NCBI GenBank assembly: GCA_932521025.1
Contig: OW051469.1
Location: 2,678,398 to 2,742,397, forward strand
From: Oscheius onirici
Lineage: Eukaryota; Nematoda; Chromadorea; Rhabditida; Rhabditidae
Length of the DNA: 64,000 bases
Direction of reading: 5' to 3'
Positions 19,726 through 30,847 of this stretch are shown here, in pieces (within the stretch, counting starts at the first letter, position 1; each line of letters starts with the position of its first letter). The notes beneath the pieces are model-generated. The model did not search any database, was not told where the DNA came from, and was given only the letters and a program-made list of their open reading frames with translations. Position numbers and translations under genes: made by a program.

Positions 19726-20495
19726 GGGGTATTCTAGTGAGGCTACACAAAGTTTTGTGGCACGACTAAACGGAGAATAGTCACATTTATATCATTTTCA
19801 ACAAATTTTAAAGTCTATCTGAAAAGTCGGCTCAAAAATATGCAAAAATGTCTATGAAACGGGTTTCCAGAGGACAAAGATTTTGAATGAAGATACGCGG
19901 CAGAAATATGACTGGCGAAGCCAGTTGTCGAGATAGAAATCGTTGAAATAATTGAGGAAGCTAGGCTATGGAATGACCTTGTGTCTTCGGGTCGTCCATT
20001 TTATGTTTATAGCCGAGCGAGAACAGAGGCTGTGACCAAGGAGGTCAACAGAACATGGTGTTTGCTATGCAGATTGGAAAGGGAGCTGTTTTTGAGAGGG
20101 AAATACTGGTCAGGGGGACTGTTATCGGGAAAGAGAGTAATCGAAAGGCTTCCGGCTCCCTGTCAATCTTCCTGAAATGACTGTGTTTAGAAAGATGATG
20201 CCAAAAAGTAAATTATTCTGGTATAGCTCAATTGACGCTCCTTTTTGCTTATTTTTTTTTTGCTTATGCAACCTCTTCGATTATAGCCTTCCATGGTAAC
20301 CTTACCCAAACCGACGGAATACAATCGACCTACCAAAGTACTGGACCTTTCAGATTCTCTTGTTATGACTATGAAAATCGTCTCAACTAAATTAACATTG
20401 TCCGACCATTTCTTCTCTTTCATACTGCTTTTCTTCTAGACAGTACCTTGAGGTCTATAGAAATAGCCCTTCAGTAAAAGTAAAATTTCTCTCTA

Positions 20496-20738
20496 TCAAC
20501 GCCAGAGTTCCGAAGAATCCTCTGAGAGACCAGCTCCTACTGCGTGAGGGATCAATCTGAGTGGCCGTGTGAGTCGTTTACGTTCCGAAGTTGCCCAACC
20601 TGTTCCACGGAACACCTTCACTTCGTAGCATGCTACTACCAATTTACCGACCTCGGGAGGATGGATACCTTGGTTGGGCAGGTTTGAACTTGGGACCATT
20701 TGATTGACGCTGGCGCTTCCTGCCACTGCGCCATTTTT
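20496..20738 (-). repeat. tRNA-derived SINE-like element
   Basis: On the minus strand the element starts ATGGCGCAGTGGCAGGAAGC (box A-like), has AAGTTCAAACCTG (box B-like) about 40 bp on, and then a body of about 180 bp. A T-run precedes the head on the plus strand. The open frame across it looks incidental. Confidence 0.45.
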
Positions 20739-21165
20739 TTTTTCGTACGGAGAATTGCAAATTTTTACGGCTAATTGCAAATGTTTTCGGTGTGCCTAAT
20801 TGCAATCGTCGCCCAGCGTTATTCCAGATTGAGACATCTGTCCTCCTGCCGATTGCTAGCGCGTTCTCAGTCCGCTTGTCCGCTTCCGTCCATAAAATCT
20901 GTCTCGATTCTTTCAGTCTATGGAGACGGAATTCAGCCCTTCAGTATAAGACAAAGAGAGCAGAAAGAGACTACAAAAATAAGTCAAGCCAATATATATT
21001 TTAAAAAGATCTCTTCCAGAATTTTTTTACATCAAAAGGATCCCCAAATGCTATACCAAACACCGCTAGATCTTTTTGACAGGACACCAATTCAAGGAGG
21101 CTATTGGCCGTCTCTAGTCATCAAAAGGGAGAACAAGAAAAACGGGAAAAGTCATTAGGGTCTAG

Positions 21166-21831
21166 ATCTGTGTGGTTGGAGGAGTGCTCGGACTCGCTGT
21201 CATCGGAACCGTAATTTTTCTCGTCGTCTTCCTGATGAAGCGGAAGGAGAAGAAGACTGCTGAGCCGGTCCAGACGCCGCCGAAGCCACCCGATGCTGTT
21301 CTGGTCCTCGACATGGACAAGACGATCAAACCGGAGTCTGCCAAGAGCAAGAAGGATGAGAAGAAGAAGGAGGAGAAGAAAGAGGAGAAGAAGAAGTCGC
21401 AGAAGGGCAGGGTGGTGAAGAGCGAGGTCGGCAAGACGACTTACGAGACGGTGCCCAAGTCCAAGGCTGGCTCCAAGCAGGCTACTCACACCTCCAAGCT
21501 CGGAGCCGCCGCTGACTCTTCGATCAAGGAGATATCCAATCCGATCGTCCCATGCCCGTCTGTGAAGTACTTCAGGGACCCGAATGCCGTGCTCTACGAT
21601 CCCCCGATCCCCTCGACGCCCTGGGACAGTCCGCCTCCGACTCCGGCCAAAGACAAGGAGAAGAAGGAGGAAAAGCCCAAGGCCGAGAAGAAGAAGGAAG
21701 AGGGCAAGCCCGAGGCCGAGGAGAAGAAGAAGCAAGAAGACAAGCCAAAATCCGTGGCCGAAGAGAAGAAGAAGGAAGAGGGCAAGCCAAAGGCCGAGGA
21801 GAAGCAGAATTCCAAGGCAAAGTCGAAGTAA
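21166..21831 (+). CDS. Single-pass membrane protein with Lys/Glu/Pro-rich tail (5' end missing)
   Basis: An open exon begins after a TCTAG acceptor at 21165; no in-frame ATG precedes the first segment, so at least one 5' exon is unseen. The first 20 or so residues form a membrane helix (VLGLAVIGTVIFLVVFLM) followed by KRKEKK, then a long tail rich in Lys, Glu and Pro with repeats of the type EEKKKEEGKPKAEEK. AATAAA overlaps the stop. No family is recognised; charged tails of this kind are common in nematode-specific membrane proteins. A similar Lys/Glu tail recurs at 23309-23538 beyond a retroelement fragment. Confidence 0.6.
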   Translation: MCVVGGVLGLAVIGTVIFLVVFLMKRKEKKTAEPVQTPPKPPDAVLVLDMDKTIKPESAKSKKDEKKKEEKKEEKKKSQKGRVVKSEVGKTTYETVPKSKAGSKQATHTSKLGAAADSSIKEISNPIVPCPSVKYFRDPNAVLYDPPIPSTPWDSPPPTPAKDKEKKEEKPKAEKKKEEGKPEAEEKKKQEDKPKSVAEEKKKEEGKPKAEEKQNSKAKSK

Positions 21832-22137
21832 TAAATTTCTTCTGACCCCTGATACCCCATTTTTTCACTAAGCTTGCCAAAAGTTTATGCGGAAAATAAT
21901 CTATTTCCAACGAATAGGGGCGCCCAATCAATTTTTTAAAGGATTTATTTCGTTGTTCACGTCACGAAAATACTCAAATGACGGGTGCAGCGCTGGATTT
22001 TATTTCTTTTTGTTCAATTTTGATGATTTTTAGATGTTTTATAGTCCTTTTTTCTTGTTTTCGACTGCTGATGAAAGAGATCGGTTGACTAGGGAAGAGA
22101 TCAGAAAAGGGATCGGTAAAGAAGAAAACTAGGAAAG

Positions 22138-23308
22138 ATGGGAAAGCTGGAGATTCCGCCCTACAGAAAGCTAGGAAACGCTGCCAAAAGACCACAAATG
22201 CGGATGAACAAAGAACTGTTCAAATATGCCATCGAAACGCATGCTCAAAGTACTCAAGTTACTGGATACTCTCATCTTCTATCTGCCGCCGAAGTATCGT
22301 CAGAACCTCTCCCTAGGACTTCTTTTATCTCTGAACGAACCAAGGAGCTATTCTCTAAACGACATACACTGATGAATCGATGTGTAACACGCCGCAGTCG
22401 AGTAGAGGAAAAGCAGCTGGTCCAGATCATGTTACGTCCGATATGATTCTTGCGGCTAAAGAATTCATCACTCCACATCTGACTATCATCTTCAACGAAA
22501 TACTTCAAAAAGAGCAACTTCCTGATCAAATAGCCGATACGACGATCTCTACTTTACAAGAAAAGAGATCCCTTGATGATCAAGAACTACAGGCCGATAG
22601 CACTCCTCTCTGTCGTCTACAAGCTGTTTACCTCAATTCTCGGAGAAAGAATGTGGAAGATACTTGATGCCAATCAACCTCCGGAACAGACGGGGTTCAG
22701 ACAGACATATTCGACCTCAGACAACACCCAAGTACTCGGAGATCTCATGCAAAGAAGCAAGTAGTACAACTTTCCACTGTACATTGGGTTCATAGATTAT
22801 GCAAAAGCCTTTGACACCGTCGAAAGAGCAGCCCTATGGACGTCACTCTCCGACCAAGGAATACCACTGAAGATTGTAAAAATCTTACGTCTCATATACG
22901 CTCACTCGGAAGTAGCTGTCAAGGTGATTGGAAAGAAAGTCCCGATCGAGGTCAAGAGAGGTGTCTTACAAGGAGACACAGTCTCACCCGCACTTTTCTC
23001 GGCTGTGTTGGAAAGTGTTTTCCGAAAAATGAGATGGAAACGCCAAGGAGTGAACATTGGCGGCCAACGACTCACAAATCTACGATATGCTGATGACGAT
23101 GTCTTGCTATCTCATTCAGCCCAGGGCCTTCAACATATGATGAGCACGCTATCGTCGGAAAGTGCCAAAGTCGGACTCAAGATCAATGTGGAGAAGTCTA
23201 ATGTGATGACGAACAGACAAGAACTACATATTCTCATCAACGACAAAATGGTTCCGTACTGCGCGGACTTCGTCTTCCTTGGATCGAGGTTGTCTTTCGA
23301 TGGTAACG
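22138..23308 (+). mobile_element. Decayed non-LTR retrotransposon reverse transcriptase
   Basis: Reverse transcriptase blocks occur in order but in changing frames: GKAAGPDHVTSDMILAAKEF, NYRPIALLSVVYKLF, EQTGFRQTYSTSDN, YIGFIDYAKAFDTVERAALW, RGVLQGDTVSPALFSAV, LRYADDDVLLSHS and FVFLGSRLSFDGN. The catalytic YADD is present. Stops and frameshifts near 22440, 22660 and 22760 break it, and both the endonuclease half and the 3' end are absent. After FDGN the frame runs straight into a Lys/Glu-rich tail. Confidence 0.8.
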
Positions 23309-23538
23309 AGGAGAAGCAGAAGGAAGGTGGCAAGCCGAAGGCTGACGAGAAGAAGAACGAGGGCTCAGTCATGAGCAAAGTCCAATCCCAGATTCCTTTG
23401 AAAGAGGCGAAGACGGGAGAACTTGCTTATGTTCTGGTGAAGCCCAAGTCCGGAGCCAAGAAGAGCTCGAAAATCGCGGAGAAGAAGAACTCCAAGATCG
23501 AGAAGAAGGCCGAGGACAAGAAGAACAAGAAGAAATAA
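23309..23538 (+). pseudogene. Lys/Glu-rich tail fused in frame to RT fragment
   Basis: From EEKQKEGGKPKADEKKNEG the sequence resembles the tail of the gene at 21166-21831 (EEKKKEEGKPKAEEKQN), then continues with VLVKPKSGAKKSSK and ends EDKKNKKK, with AATAAA overlapping the stop. It could be the original 3' end of that gene, separated by the retroelement, or a duplicated tail. The open frame of 204 codons from 22924 joins RT and tail, but nothing shows that it is expressed. Confidence 0.5.
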
Positions 23539-23539
23539 A

Positions 23540-24010
23540 TGCTGACATTGGGGTATCCGACTGTCCAGTAGGGAACTGAAATAAAGGTGTCTTAAAATGT
23601 GTTCACTTCTCACCGAATAACTGAATATTGAAACCTTCTCTACATATACTTTGCCCCACATTTCTGCCCTGTCAATGTATCAACTGAAATTCAGCTACTT
23701 CCCCGCCTAATCCTGAGTTCTTTTCATGTTCCCCACATGTTTTCTCGCTAGAGGCATCTCTCCAGAGTGAGTCTCATTAAAGCATGTCTATATTCTTCCT
23801 TGGTGGAGACACACGGAGAATCAATGACCTACGAGACGTTCTAGTCGACAATCAGACTTGATTTAAAGCGAGTGTGTAGCTATGAAAAATGGCGGGCTGA
23901 TTCTACCGTACTTTTGCGCGGCTTTTCAAAACATTTTTATTCCAATAATAGCGAAAAAGTCGTTTTTCATCAATTTTATTGTCTTTCCTACCTAATTCGG
24001 AAGAATTGAC
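23540..24010. other. Intergenic, no gene seen
   Basis: No exon or strong repeat is seen between the Lys/Glu-rich tail and the inverted F-box-like copy. Confidence 0.35.
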
Positions 24011-24011
24011 C

Positions 24012-24841
24012 TCAGGAATAACGTTTTCCGAAGGAAACACTCACCAAGGCTTTGACAAGCTCCCAATATTCCTTGTCGCTTATCTGACCAAGAGTTAGGC
24101 GCTCAACGTTCATCATCCAAGGTTTAGGGTGTAACTGTGTACCATCACTGATCCAAATATTCAGCTGATAAAATGGCCATTTCATCTGCTCTAAAATATC
24201 ACGAGCAGTTTTTCCGTCCCACAAGAAAGATATGCTAGCAAATGTAAATGGCAATATTGATCCGGGTTCGTCGATTGGATAACTAGTAGAATGCTCCAGA
24301 TCACGGCGAAAACTCAGACTTGCCTAAAGTTGGAAAAACAGAGGTGAAACTATAGCTTTACTCACGTAACCAGTTTGCAATTCTCCGTTTCTGTTCCTAA
24401 TGCTGAACTTTGTCAGATTCTTGTTCAGAAATCCGTTGACATTCTTGCAAAGACGCATTGATCGAGAGAAAGAACGGGGGTGCATCTGAAGGCAGGTTTC
24501 CATGGCATCTCTTTTTTTCTTACCTTTGAGAAAATGGCTAACAAATAATTTTGCGCTAAACCGACCAGCTTCACCGGCATTGGCAGTGGAAGGGAGTATC
24601 CGGCTCGCCTTTGAAGAATCTTCTTGAATTGCTCGGCTGTTTCCTGATTCCAAGGTCCATAAAAGCTCGTTGTCTTCTTATCAATAGCTTGCATCAATCT
24701 CTCCTTCCTAGCATTAAATTCCCGATCGCTCAGCTGAAATGGACAATAACTTTATAAAGTACAAAAAGGAGAACCGACCTTCGAAACGTGGACGGGACTG
24801 TCAGTCCAGAAGTCTTCCGGAAGGGGCACGTCTCTAGGCAT
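24012..24841 (-). pseudogene. F-box-like family copy B, 3'-truncated
   Basis: Exons 1-4 are practically identical to those of the intact gene at 42850-44208, including introns: MPRDVPLPEDFW, MMQAIDKKTTSFYG, MHPRSFSRSMRLC and SFLWDGKTARDIL. After the exon-4 donor (GCCTTGGTGAGTGTTTCCTT) the sequence jumps to CGTTATTCCTGAGGTCAATT, which in the other copy lies about 680 bp further on, beyond the stop codon. Exons 5 and 6 (158 residues) are therefore deleted. A truncated protein ending soon after exon 4 is possible, so it could be a shortened gene, but loss of the conserved C-terminal domain makes a pseudogene likelier. Confidence 0.8.
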
Positions 24842-25055
24842 TGCTGAAATGAATTCTTCTTAGAAAGCTAGTCTACTACTGTTGACAAGCAACGCTTCAT
24901 GAGCACAAAAGCGCTGTTTTTTGGATATAAAAATAAGTTAAAGCCCTTTATTTGTGTCTATTCAAAATGATAATTTGAATACAGGGTACATGATCAGTGA
25001 AAGAATCGAGGTCAACCCCGTATCCGGAATAATCTAATGGAAAATGCGTTGGAAA
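24029..25055 (-). repeat. Inverted duplication, left arm
   Basis: The arm pairs with 42690-43660 on the plus strand. Coding parts are nearly identical; beyond the start codon homology continues about 100 bp at high identity (ending near TTTTTATATCCAAAAAACAG) and then in a diverged block (TATTCCGGATACGGGG) with an indel of some 60 bp. Confidence 0.85.
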
Positions 25056-25110
25056 ATCGTGCATAAATGTGGCTGACAACTAGACTTTTAAAGAGGCAAC
25101 CATTTCAGTT

Positions 25111-25182
25111 ATGAACTCTCCGAATAATGGTGTACCTCTCCTAGAAGACTTCTGGACCGAAAACCTTGTTCACGTGTCGTAG
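25111..25182 (+). pseudogene. F-box-like family relic C (exon 1 with stop)
   Basis: After ATTTCAG the reading MNSPNNGVPLLEDFWTENLVHVS matches exon 1 of the family (LPEDFWTDSPVHVSK). The final Lys codon, AAG in other copies, is TAG here, directly before the donor GTCGAC. No second exon follows. It stands head to head with copy B. Confidence 0.75.
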
Positions 25183-25499
25183 GTCGACTTTTTTGTGTGT
25201 TTTGTGTTTTTGCAATGAGAGAGGAAAAAAACTTTACCAACAGTCGTACTTTATATAAAACCGGCGAAAACCAGTTTCCTGTTCAGAAGTCCCGACCACA
25301 GGCTGTTTTGCAAGTAGTCCATCTTCTTCGAGCTGGTTGAGGCAGACAGAGCCAGTTCCTGGAAACAGGATACACGGCGTGTTATTCGTGTACACACCTA
25401 TTTGAATGAGATGGAATGGCGGCCATTTTCTTAACTACACCCCCAAAATCAATAGAAATCGTGGGTAAAAACTCTAGTTAAGATACTGGGCGCCATGTT

Positions 25500-25815
25500 A
25501 TCTCTCTACTACTAAAGCGCGATGGTGTCTGTCGTGGACTCTGTGTGTTTGTTTGTTTCTCCGGGACCTTAAATTTTGGTATATTGTTAAGAGTCGCCAC
25601 TGTTAACCAGACGACCCGGGTTCAACTCCTTTCCTTGCCAAACATTTTTGTTAAATTGCTTTGAGTAGGAAATCGAGTCAGGGTAACTGCTTGGGGGATG
25701 AAAAGGGACCGGCTGATCTGTATAAGCTCAGAGAAAGATCGGATTGCCCGAAAAGGGATCAGAAGAGATCGATTGGTTAGGAAAGGATCAGAAGTAAAGA
25801 TGAAGGCACAAGTAA
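25500..25815 (+). repeat. Dispersed tRNA-like repeat S1, copy 1
   Basis: The copy opens with TACTAAAGCGCGATGGTGTC, contains AAATTTTGGTATATTGTTAA, a tRNA-like stretch GAGTCGCC...GACGACCCGGGTTCAACTCC (box B-like), and ends with repeated GGGATCAGAAG units. Inverted copies lie at 34132-34450, 35340-35900 and 44380-44780. Confidence 0.65.
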
Positions 25816-25860
25816 AAAAAGCCGCCGACAGGCGGCGAAGCCGGCTGGTTTCATTTGAAA
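25816..25860. repeat. GC-rich hairpin
   Basis: GCCGCCGACAGGCGGC folds on itself, followed by GAAGCCGGCTGGTTTCATT. The related inverted version (AAACCAGCCGCCTTCGGCG) lies at 35148-35180. Confidence 0.55.
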
Positions 25861-26019
25861 ATGTTCAGAAAAAAGTGTGCACGTCGTTTGCATTGCCGTA
25901 ACACGCCGTGGAAAATGTTTGCAAATTCAAATTTTTTTTCTTTTTCAAATTCTTTGAATTTGAATTTGCAAACATTATCCTGTTTTCACGAGATGTTTGC
26001 AATGGAGATTGGAAAGCTA

Positions 26020-26506
26020 TTAGGGCGCGTCAGAAGGTGTCCCGTAGTACTACAGCTACCCTTCAAATTGATCGGATCGGTCTGGGATTGTTCCTGGGGG
26101 TAATCGACCTCGAAAAAAAATAATTGAGAGCTTTTGGGACAGTTTGGATTTTGGGATCAAGGGTTACGGTAGCTTTGAAAATTGGGCCAAAAACGTATTT
26201 TCGCGATAACTTTTTGAGGTTAGGAGGTACAAAAAAATGGTCAACTACAAAAAAATCACTTCATCGAGACGCATCTTTTTTGAAAAACGTATTTTACTCT
26301 TTCGCGCAAAAAGTTATTCGACTTTCCATTTCTCGACAAAATGGCGCAGTGTCTGTGCGTTAACCACGCTGGAGCGACCAGGGTTCGAGTCCGCCGAGAG
26401 GATTTTTTTTGTTTTTTTTTTTAACAGAAGAACTTTAAATATCACTCCTGTATCAATTTGAAGGGTAGCTGTAGTACTACGGGACACGACTTCTGACGCG
26501 CCCTAA
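26020..26506 (+). mobile_element. Non-autonomous TIR element, copy 2
   Basis: Nearly identical to 653-1144, with a few small indels (for example a shorter T-run near 26270) and the same TA flanks at 26018-26019 and 26507-26508. The match continues on the right to 26648 but stops on the left at AAGCTA. The tRNA-like block is at 26341-26401. Confidence 0.8.
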
Positions 26507-26649
26507 TATAATAATGCTAAACGGAGAAAATATTTTTTTTGACCCATGATACCCCTATCATGGATTGGGTGCGCCGAAACCACCCAAACTTCGGAGGAGC
26601 ATATCTCGAAAATTTTGCATTGTGACTTCCCTGTTTTATACAGGATTTT

Positions 26650-27000
26650 GTAGCCCAGATTGAGCTCTTTCAAGGTGCATCGGACGATTTCTTCAAATCC
26701 ATTGGGTTAGGGCTGTGCAACTGCCTGAAATTGGTCACTTTCGCAACTTGGACCCTCCATATTTCAGAGAGGAAAAATTTCTGGGAAATCAAGTCGCGGT
26801 TATCAAAGTTTTTCATCAAGACCTGCAAAATTGTAATTGGAAGTTCTGTGAAAATCGGCTGGGATGTGCACTAAATCGGTCTACTTCAAAGGAAATTTTT
26901 TTTTGCTTCAGCTAAAACTCAAATATTCTAATTCTAAAGCCAACCGACATATACACCATCCCACAAAAAGTTATTCCAAAAATACAACATTTTCCAAAAA
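26650..27000. other. Repeat-flank, no gene seen
   Basis: A/T-rich sequence between the TIR element and family relic D. No exon recognised. Confidence 0.35.
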
Positions 27001-27004
27001 ATTA

Positions 27005-27139
27005 TGCACACACCTGATAGATTCTTTGATGGAATTCTCTGTCACTTTGTTGAAAAAAATTAGTGTATCTGCGAAAAAATAAAGATACCTTGGAAACGTG
27101 AACAGGACTATCGGTCCAGAAGTCTTCGGGAAAAGCCAT
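27005..27139 (-). pseudogene. F-box-like family relic D (exons 1-2 fragment)
   Basis: Exon 1 reads MAFPEDFWTDSPVHVSK with an intact GTATC donor. The next exon is only a stub, DREFHQRIYQ, matching LSDREFNARKERLMQ of the intact gene but lacking a clean acceptor and followed by no further homology. Confidence 0.7.
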
Positions 27140-27907
27140 GTATTTGTTTGTCCATGTCTATATATCTGTAAAGTAACTTCTTTGCGAAAATGGGAGTGCC
27201 GTGAACTATAAAAAAAATCCAAATTAACCCCGACTCCGCGTTGCCACGCTGCGTCTGACCTAACGTAGATTTCGCGTACTATTGCGTAATCTGTATGCTC
27301 TGAAAGACCCAAATGAGGATTATAATAGAAAAGATAAAAAAAACTAGCTATATTACAGTTCTCATTCGAAAATTCAATTTCTGAAACCTGGGTAACTTCC
27401 TGTTACCCACCATTGTTTGTTCCATTGTTGTCGAAGGCGGCTAACAAATAATAACCGTCACCCGTGCCGTTTTGTGTCCCAAAGGTTACCAGTCCAATAT
27501 TTAGCTACCAAACTTTGTTCAGGAAAGGAAACAGGCTTAGCTACTGTTTGGCTGCCTCGGGTGAGAGATTATAAGTCAAGCTGGAGAGTGTCAGTTCTAT
27601 CTGAAGATGGGACTGTTCAATCAGTCTTCCAGAAGTCGTTATCTTCTCAGCTTGACCAGCTGACCCTCTCTTCCAGACACTTTTTGGAGTGCCTCTGCTT
27701 CTCTGTCTCTCAGACTTTCAGATTCTCTCTGTCTTTCTGCATTTTGCCTCTTTCTCTCCCAGACTCTCTGTCTCTGTCTCTCTCTCTGACTCTCTGTTCC
27801 AAAGTTCTAACTCTCTGTACCCAGTACTCTTCCAACATCACCACTCATTCAAATGCAAATCTCAACCCGATCATTTTCCTCCCATCCGGACTCTCTCACC
27901 CTCTCGA
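27140..27907. other. Upstream region of carboxypeptidase Q gene
   Basis: No exon is convincing. A CT-rich tract (TCTCTGTCTCTCTCTCTGAC and neighbours, 27660-27810) lies before the start codon and may be promoter or 5' leader. Confidence 0.3.
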
Positions 27908-29750
27908 ATGTCGCAGCAAACATGTCCCTCTCCTAGAGCTGACACCTGCTGGATCCGTTTCGTCCTTGTCCCACTAATGGTAGTCGCAGCCACTGGAGTC
28001 CTAGTCTTTCTCGTCCTGACAGTTTACGGCGAAAATTATGATGAGGTAGGTCATTTTTAGTTTTTTTCTGATCCTGATATAGAGACTGAACACTACTCGT
28101 ACAATTTACACTCATCTACTGGTAACTAGAAAAGGGTTGGCTTGGAACTGGCTTGCCGAGCTCTGTGACGATTACGGGCCTAGATTGACTGGATCAGAAA
28201 ATCTGGAAAGGTATGCTTTCTCCAGTAGCTCAAAATCGTTGCAGAGCGACCGATCACATTGTGAGCACACTGCGGAATGACGGTTTTGACGTTCACACGG
28301 AACCTGTTCCCGGCCTGCCGTTTTGGAAGAGGGGAGAGGATTTTGCTCATGTTCTGGGTAAGTTCGACGAGTCTCCCTGTCTCTCTGTCTAAACCAAAAC
28401 TTTTTCAGAGCCCCGAGAGCACAAGCTGTCCATTCTCTCAATCGGTGGAAGCAGTCCAGGTTTTGCCGAAGCTGAAGTCATAGTCCTGACCAGAAAAGAA
28501 CAACTCTCGCATCCTGAGGTCGTCGGGAAAATTGTCGTTTTTAACCAAGAATGGGCTGGCTATGGAAAGACGACAAAGTACAGGAGTATGGCCAAGGCGG
28601 TACAGTTCGATGTTTTTCCATTAAACGCACAGAAGTTTAGGCAGAAGAAGCTGGAGCCGTCGGATTACTTGTAAGATCAGTCACTCCGTACTCTATGTAC
28701 ACACCTCATACTGGTCAAGGAGCCAAGGGAGCGACTATCCCGGCAGCTTGCCTGACTACAGAAGAGGCGGATATGCTGGAAAGGTGGCAGAAAAGGGGAA
28801 AAACTGTCAGAGTTAGGATGAATATCACCTCGGCGCTTCAAGAAGAGACTGTGATTGGTAGAAATATCATTTTTGACCTGAAAGGTGGTTTTTTAAAATA
28901 GAAAATGGGAAATTTTGTTCGGGATCCGAACCCTTGATGGTCTGAAACGGCGCCACTTGGCACTGCGCTATTCGTGCAAAGCGCGTTTGAAACTGTTGCG
29001 GACTTATATCGCGCTATCAAGAATTTAGCGCATGATTACGGTATTCTAGAAGAAAAATGTTTTTAGGCTATGAAAAACCGGAAGAGATCGTCGTTTTCTC
29101 GGGACATGTGGACTCTTGGGACGTGGGAACAGGAGCAGTGGACGATGGAGGCGGGATGGCTGCTGCTCGAGATGCAATCCTTGCTATTGCTGAACTGTCC
29201 AGACTTGACCCCTCCTTCCGGCCAAAACGAACTCTCAGAGGAATTTTCTTCGCCGACGAGGAACAAGGTTACAATGGGGCCAAGCAGTACTTTGCCGATC
29301 ACTGGAATCGCACAGGAGAGAAATTCTTCTTCGTGAGCGAGAGCGACAACGGTGCCTTTAGGCCACTGAACTACAATTCGGTCCTATCGTTCTCTGGGAA
29401 CAAGCAGCACAGAAAATTCTTCTTAAAGATGCTGCGGCTCATAAATGATGCTGGCATTCCTTTGAGTTTGAAAGATGGCGGTCCGGGAGCTCAGGGAGAT
29501 GTAAAGTTCTTTGCGGAACAGGGAGTACCGTCGACTCATTACGTTTCGGACAGAGGTGGGTGGACAGAGGGACAGAGGGATAGAGAGAGAGGGAAAATAA
29601 GTTTCAGGTCCGGACTACTACTTCCAGTTCCACCACACTCATGCCGACTACGTCTCCGTCTTCAAAGAGAGCGATCTGGAGACGGTCTCTGCCATTTGGG
29701 CGATTCTAGCCCACCATATTGCCAATCTAGACACCTGGGAAGATTTCTAA
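27908..29750 (+). CDS. CPQ: Carboxypeptidase Q-like M28 metallopeptidase
   Basis: Seven exons (27908-28045, 28083-28210, 28245-28357, 28409-28599, 28641-28884, 29067-29555, 29608-29750) give 481 residues. A signal-anchor helix (LVPLMVVAATGVLVFLVLTV) near residues 18-37 places it in the secretory path or lysosome. M28 zinc ligands are visible: SGHVDSWDVGTGAVDDGGG, ADEEQG, ESDNG and FHHTHAD. GPRLTGSENLE and YSMYTPHTGQG match animal plasma glutamate carboxypeptidase, which hydrolyses dipeptides and takes C-terminal residues. Length fits the family (about 470). AATAAA follows the stop by 12 bp. A tRNA-like repeat sits in intron 5. It converges on a minus-strand gene whose stop is 60 bp away. Confidence 0.93.
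28912..28978 (-). repeat. tRNA-like SINE head in CPQ intron 5
   Basis: The minus strand reads TAGCGCAGTGCCAAGTGGCG, then AAGGGTTCGGATCCCGAAC. It shares the SINE head seen at 5300-5360 and lies wholly in the intron 28885-29066. Confidence 0.5.
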
Positions 29751-29810
29751 TTTTATGTACAAATAAATTACGAAAATTGAATCTTTCTCAGCTGATTTTG
29801 AGTGACACTG

Positions 29811-30847
29811 TCAAAAAGGACTTTTTTCAGGACGATGGGTTTTCGTTGTGACCAGAGAGGACGAGTCAGTCTTCTCGCTTTCCAGCTCCCTCGGCCGCGA
29901 CGGAGACCTCGGCGTGACTTTCCTCTGAAGTTTCTTGGTAAGACGAGACAAGGGAACAGACCTTCTAGCGTCAGGACTTCCCATAATTACTAGTGTGTCT
30001 GGATGGTAGACAAAGGAGGTGTTCTCTGGAAAGAGAGTCTGTCTCTCTGCCCCCCTCCAGACTCACCAAACCTGCTTGTTCTGTACCTCCGAGGCTTCAC
30101 TGCCGTCCCATCCAGAGTCTGCAGAAGCTTGTGATAGGGTACTGAAAGTCACTTTCAACCATCATTTTTAAGATTACATACTTTTGACGGAATTCTCTCC
30201 CACTGCCGGAACTCTCAGCTTTGATTCTGCTTTCTTTATTTTCGCCGTCTCTCCAGAAACACTCAGTAGTCTCTTGCTTCTCGGATCAGGCTTCTTCTTT
30301 GCGATCAGAGGATCAAAATTCCCGACAAAGACTGTCCCATCTACTGGACTGATTCGGTTATTGGCAATCTCGAGGACAGTGTCCATAATGACGTCCTCTT
30401 CTTGTCCACTGCCTTCCGGTTCAAAAGTCAGTGTGACTTTGGTACTGTCCCGGAACGATTGGAGCATCTTCTCTAGAGACTTCTCGTGACTCATTCTCTT
30501 CTGGGGATCTGAAGAAGAGGGTGCCTGACAGAGAGTCACTAACCAGTTGGGACCGTAGTCGATGGCTCAAAGTACAGACTCTCATATCCCTCCTGTGCTT
30601 GACCACCTACTCTGTAGGCTCCTTCTTCGTCCGTTTCCAGACTGACACCGTGCTTCACGGCATAGCTCATAGGCTCAATTCCGGGAGGAGCACGGGATAC
30701 TCCAGTAGGTGGAACTGCTCTCGGAGGACCTGTAACGTTTAACTGTCTGTCTGTCTTCAAACCTGGTAGACTGAGCTGAAAGGACTGGAAGTAGGCAGTA
30801 TCCAGAGCGGCTCCGACTCCAAAAAGTAGAGCCAGTAGAAAGGACAT
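29811..30847 (-). CDS. Secreted/ER-luminal protein of unknown function
   Basis: The start MSFLLALLFGVGAALDTAYF is a signal peptide. Exons run from 30847 to about 30751, about 30731-30540, about 30520-30177, about 30140-30053 and 30008-29811. Readable blocks are SYAVKHGVSLETDEEGAYRV, KVTLTFEPEGSGQEED, VFVGNFDPLIAKKKPDPRSK, PYHKLLQTLDGTAVKPRRY and ENTSFVYHPDTLVIMGSPD; the tail is basic and Ser-rich. The second-to-third exon join near 30540 is unresolved (frame fits a weak GTCCCA donor). I do not recognise a family. It converges on CPQ. Confidence 0.65.

Noticed and set aside
21121-21931. Leu-rich and Arg/Pro-rich frames antisense and out of frame to the Lys/Glu-rich gene
   Set aside because: They are shadows of the AAG/GAG-rich coding strand.
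22138-23308. Functional retrotransposon
   Set aside because: Frameshifts, stops and missing endonuclease and 3' end show that it is inactive.
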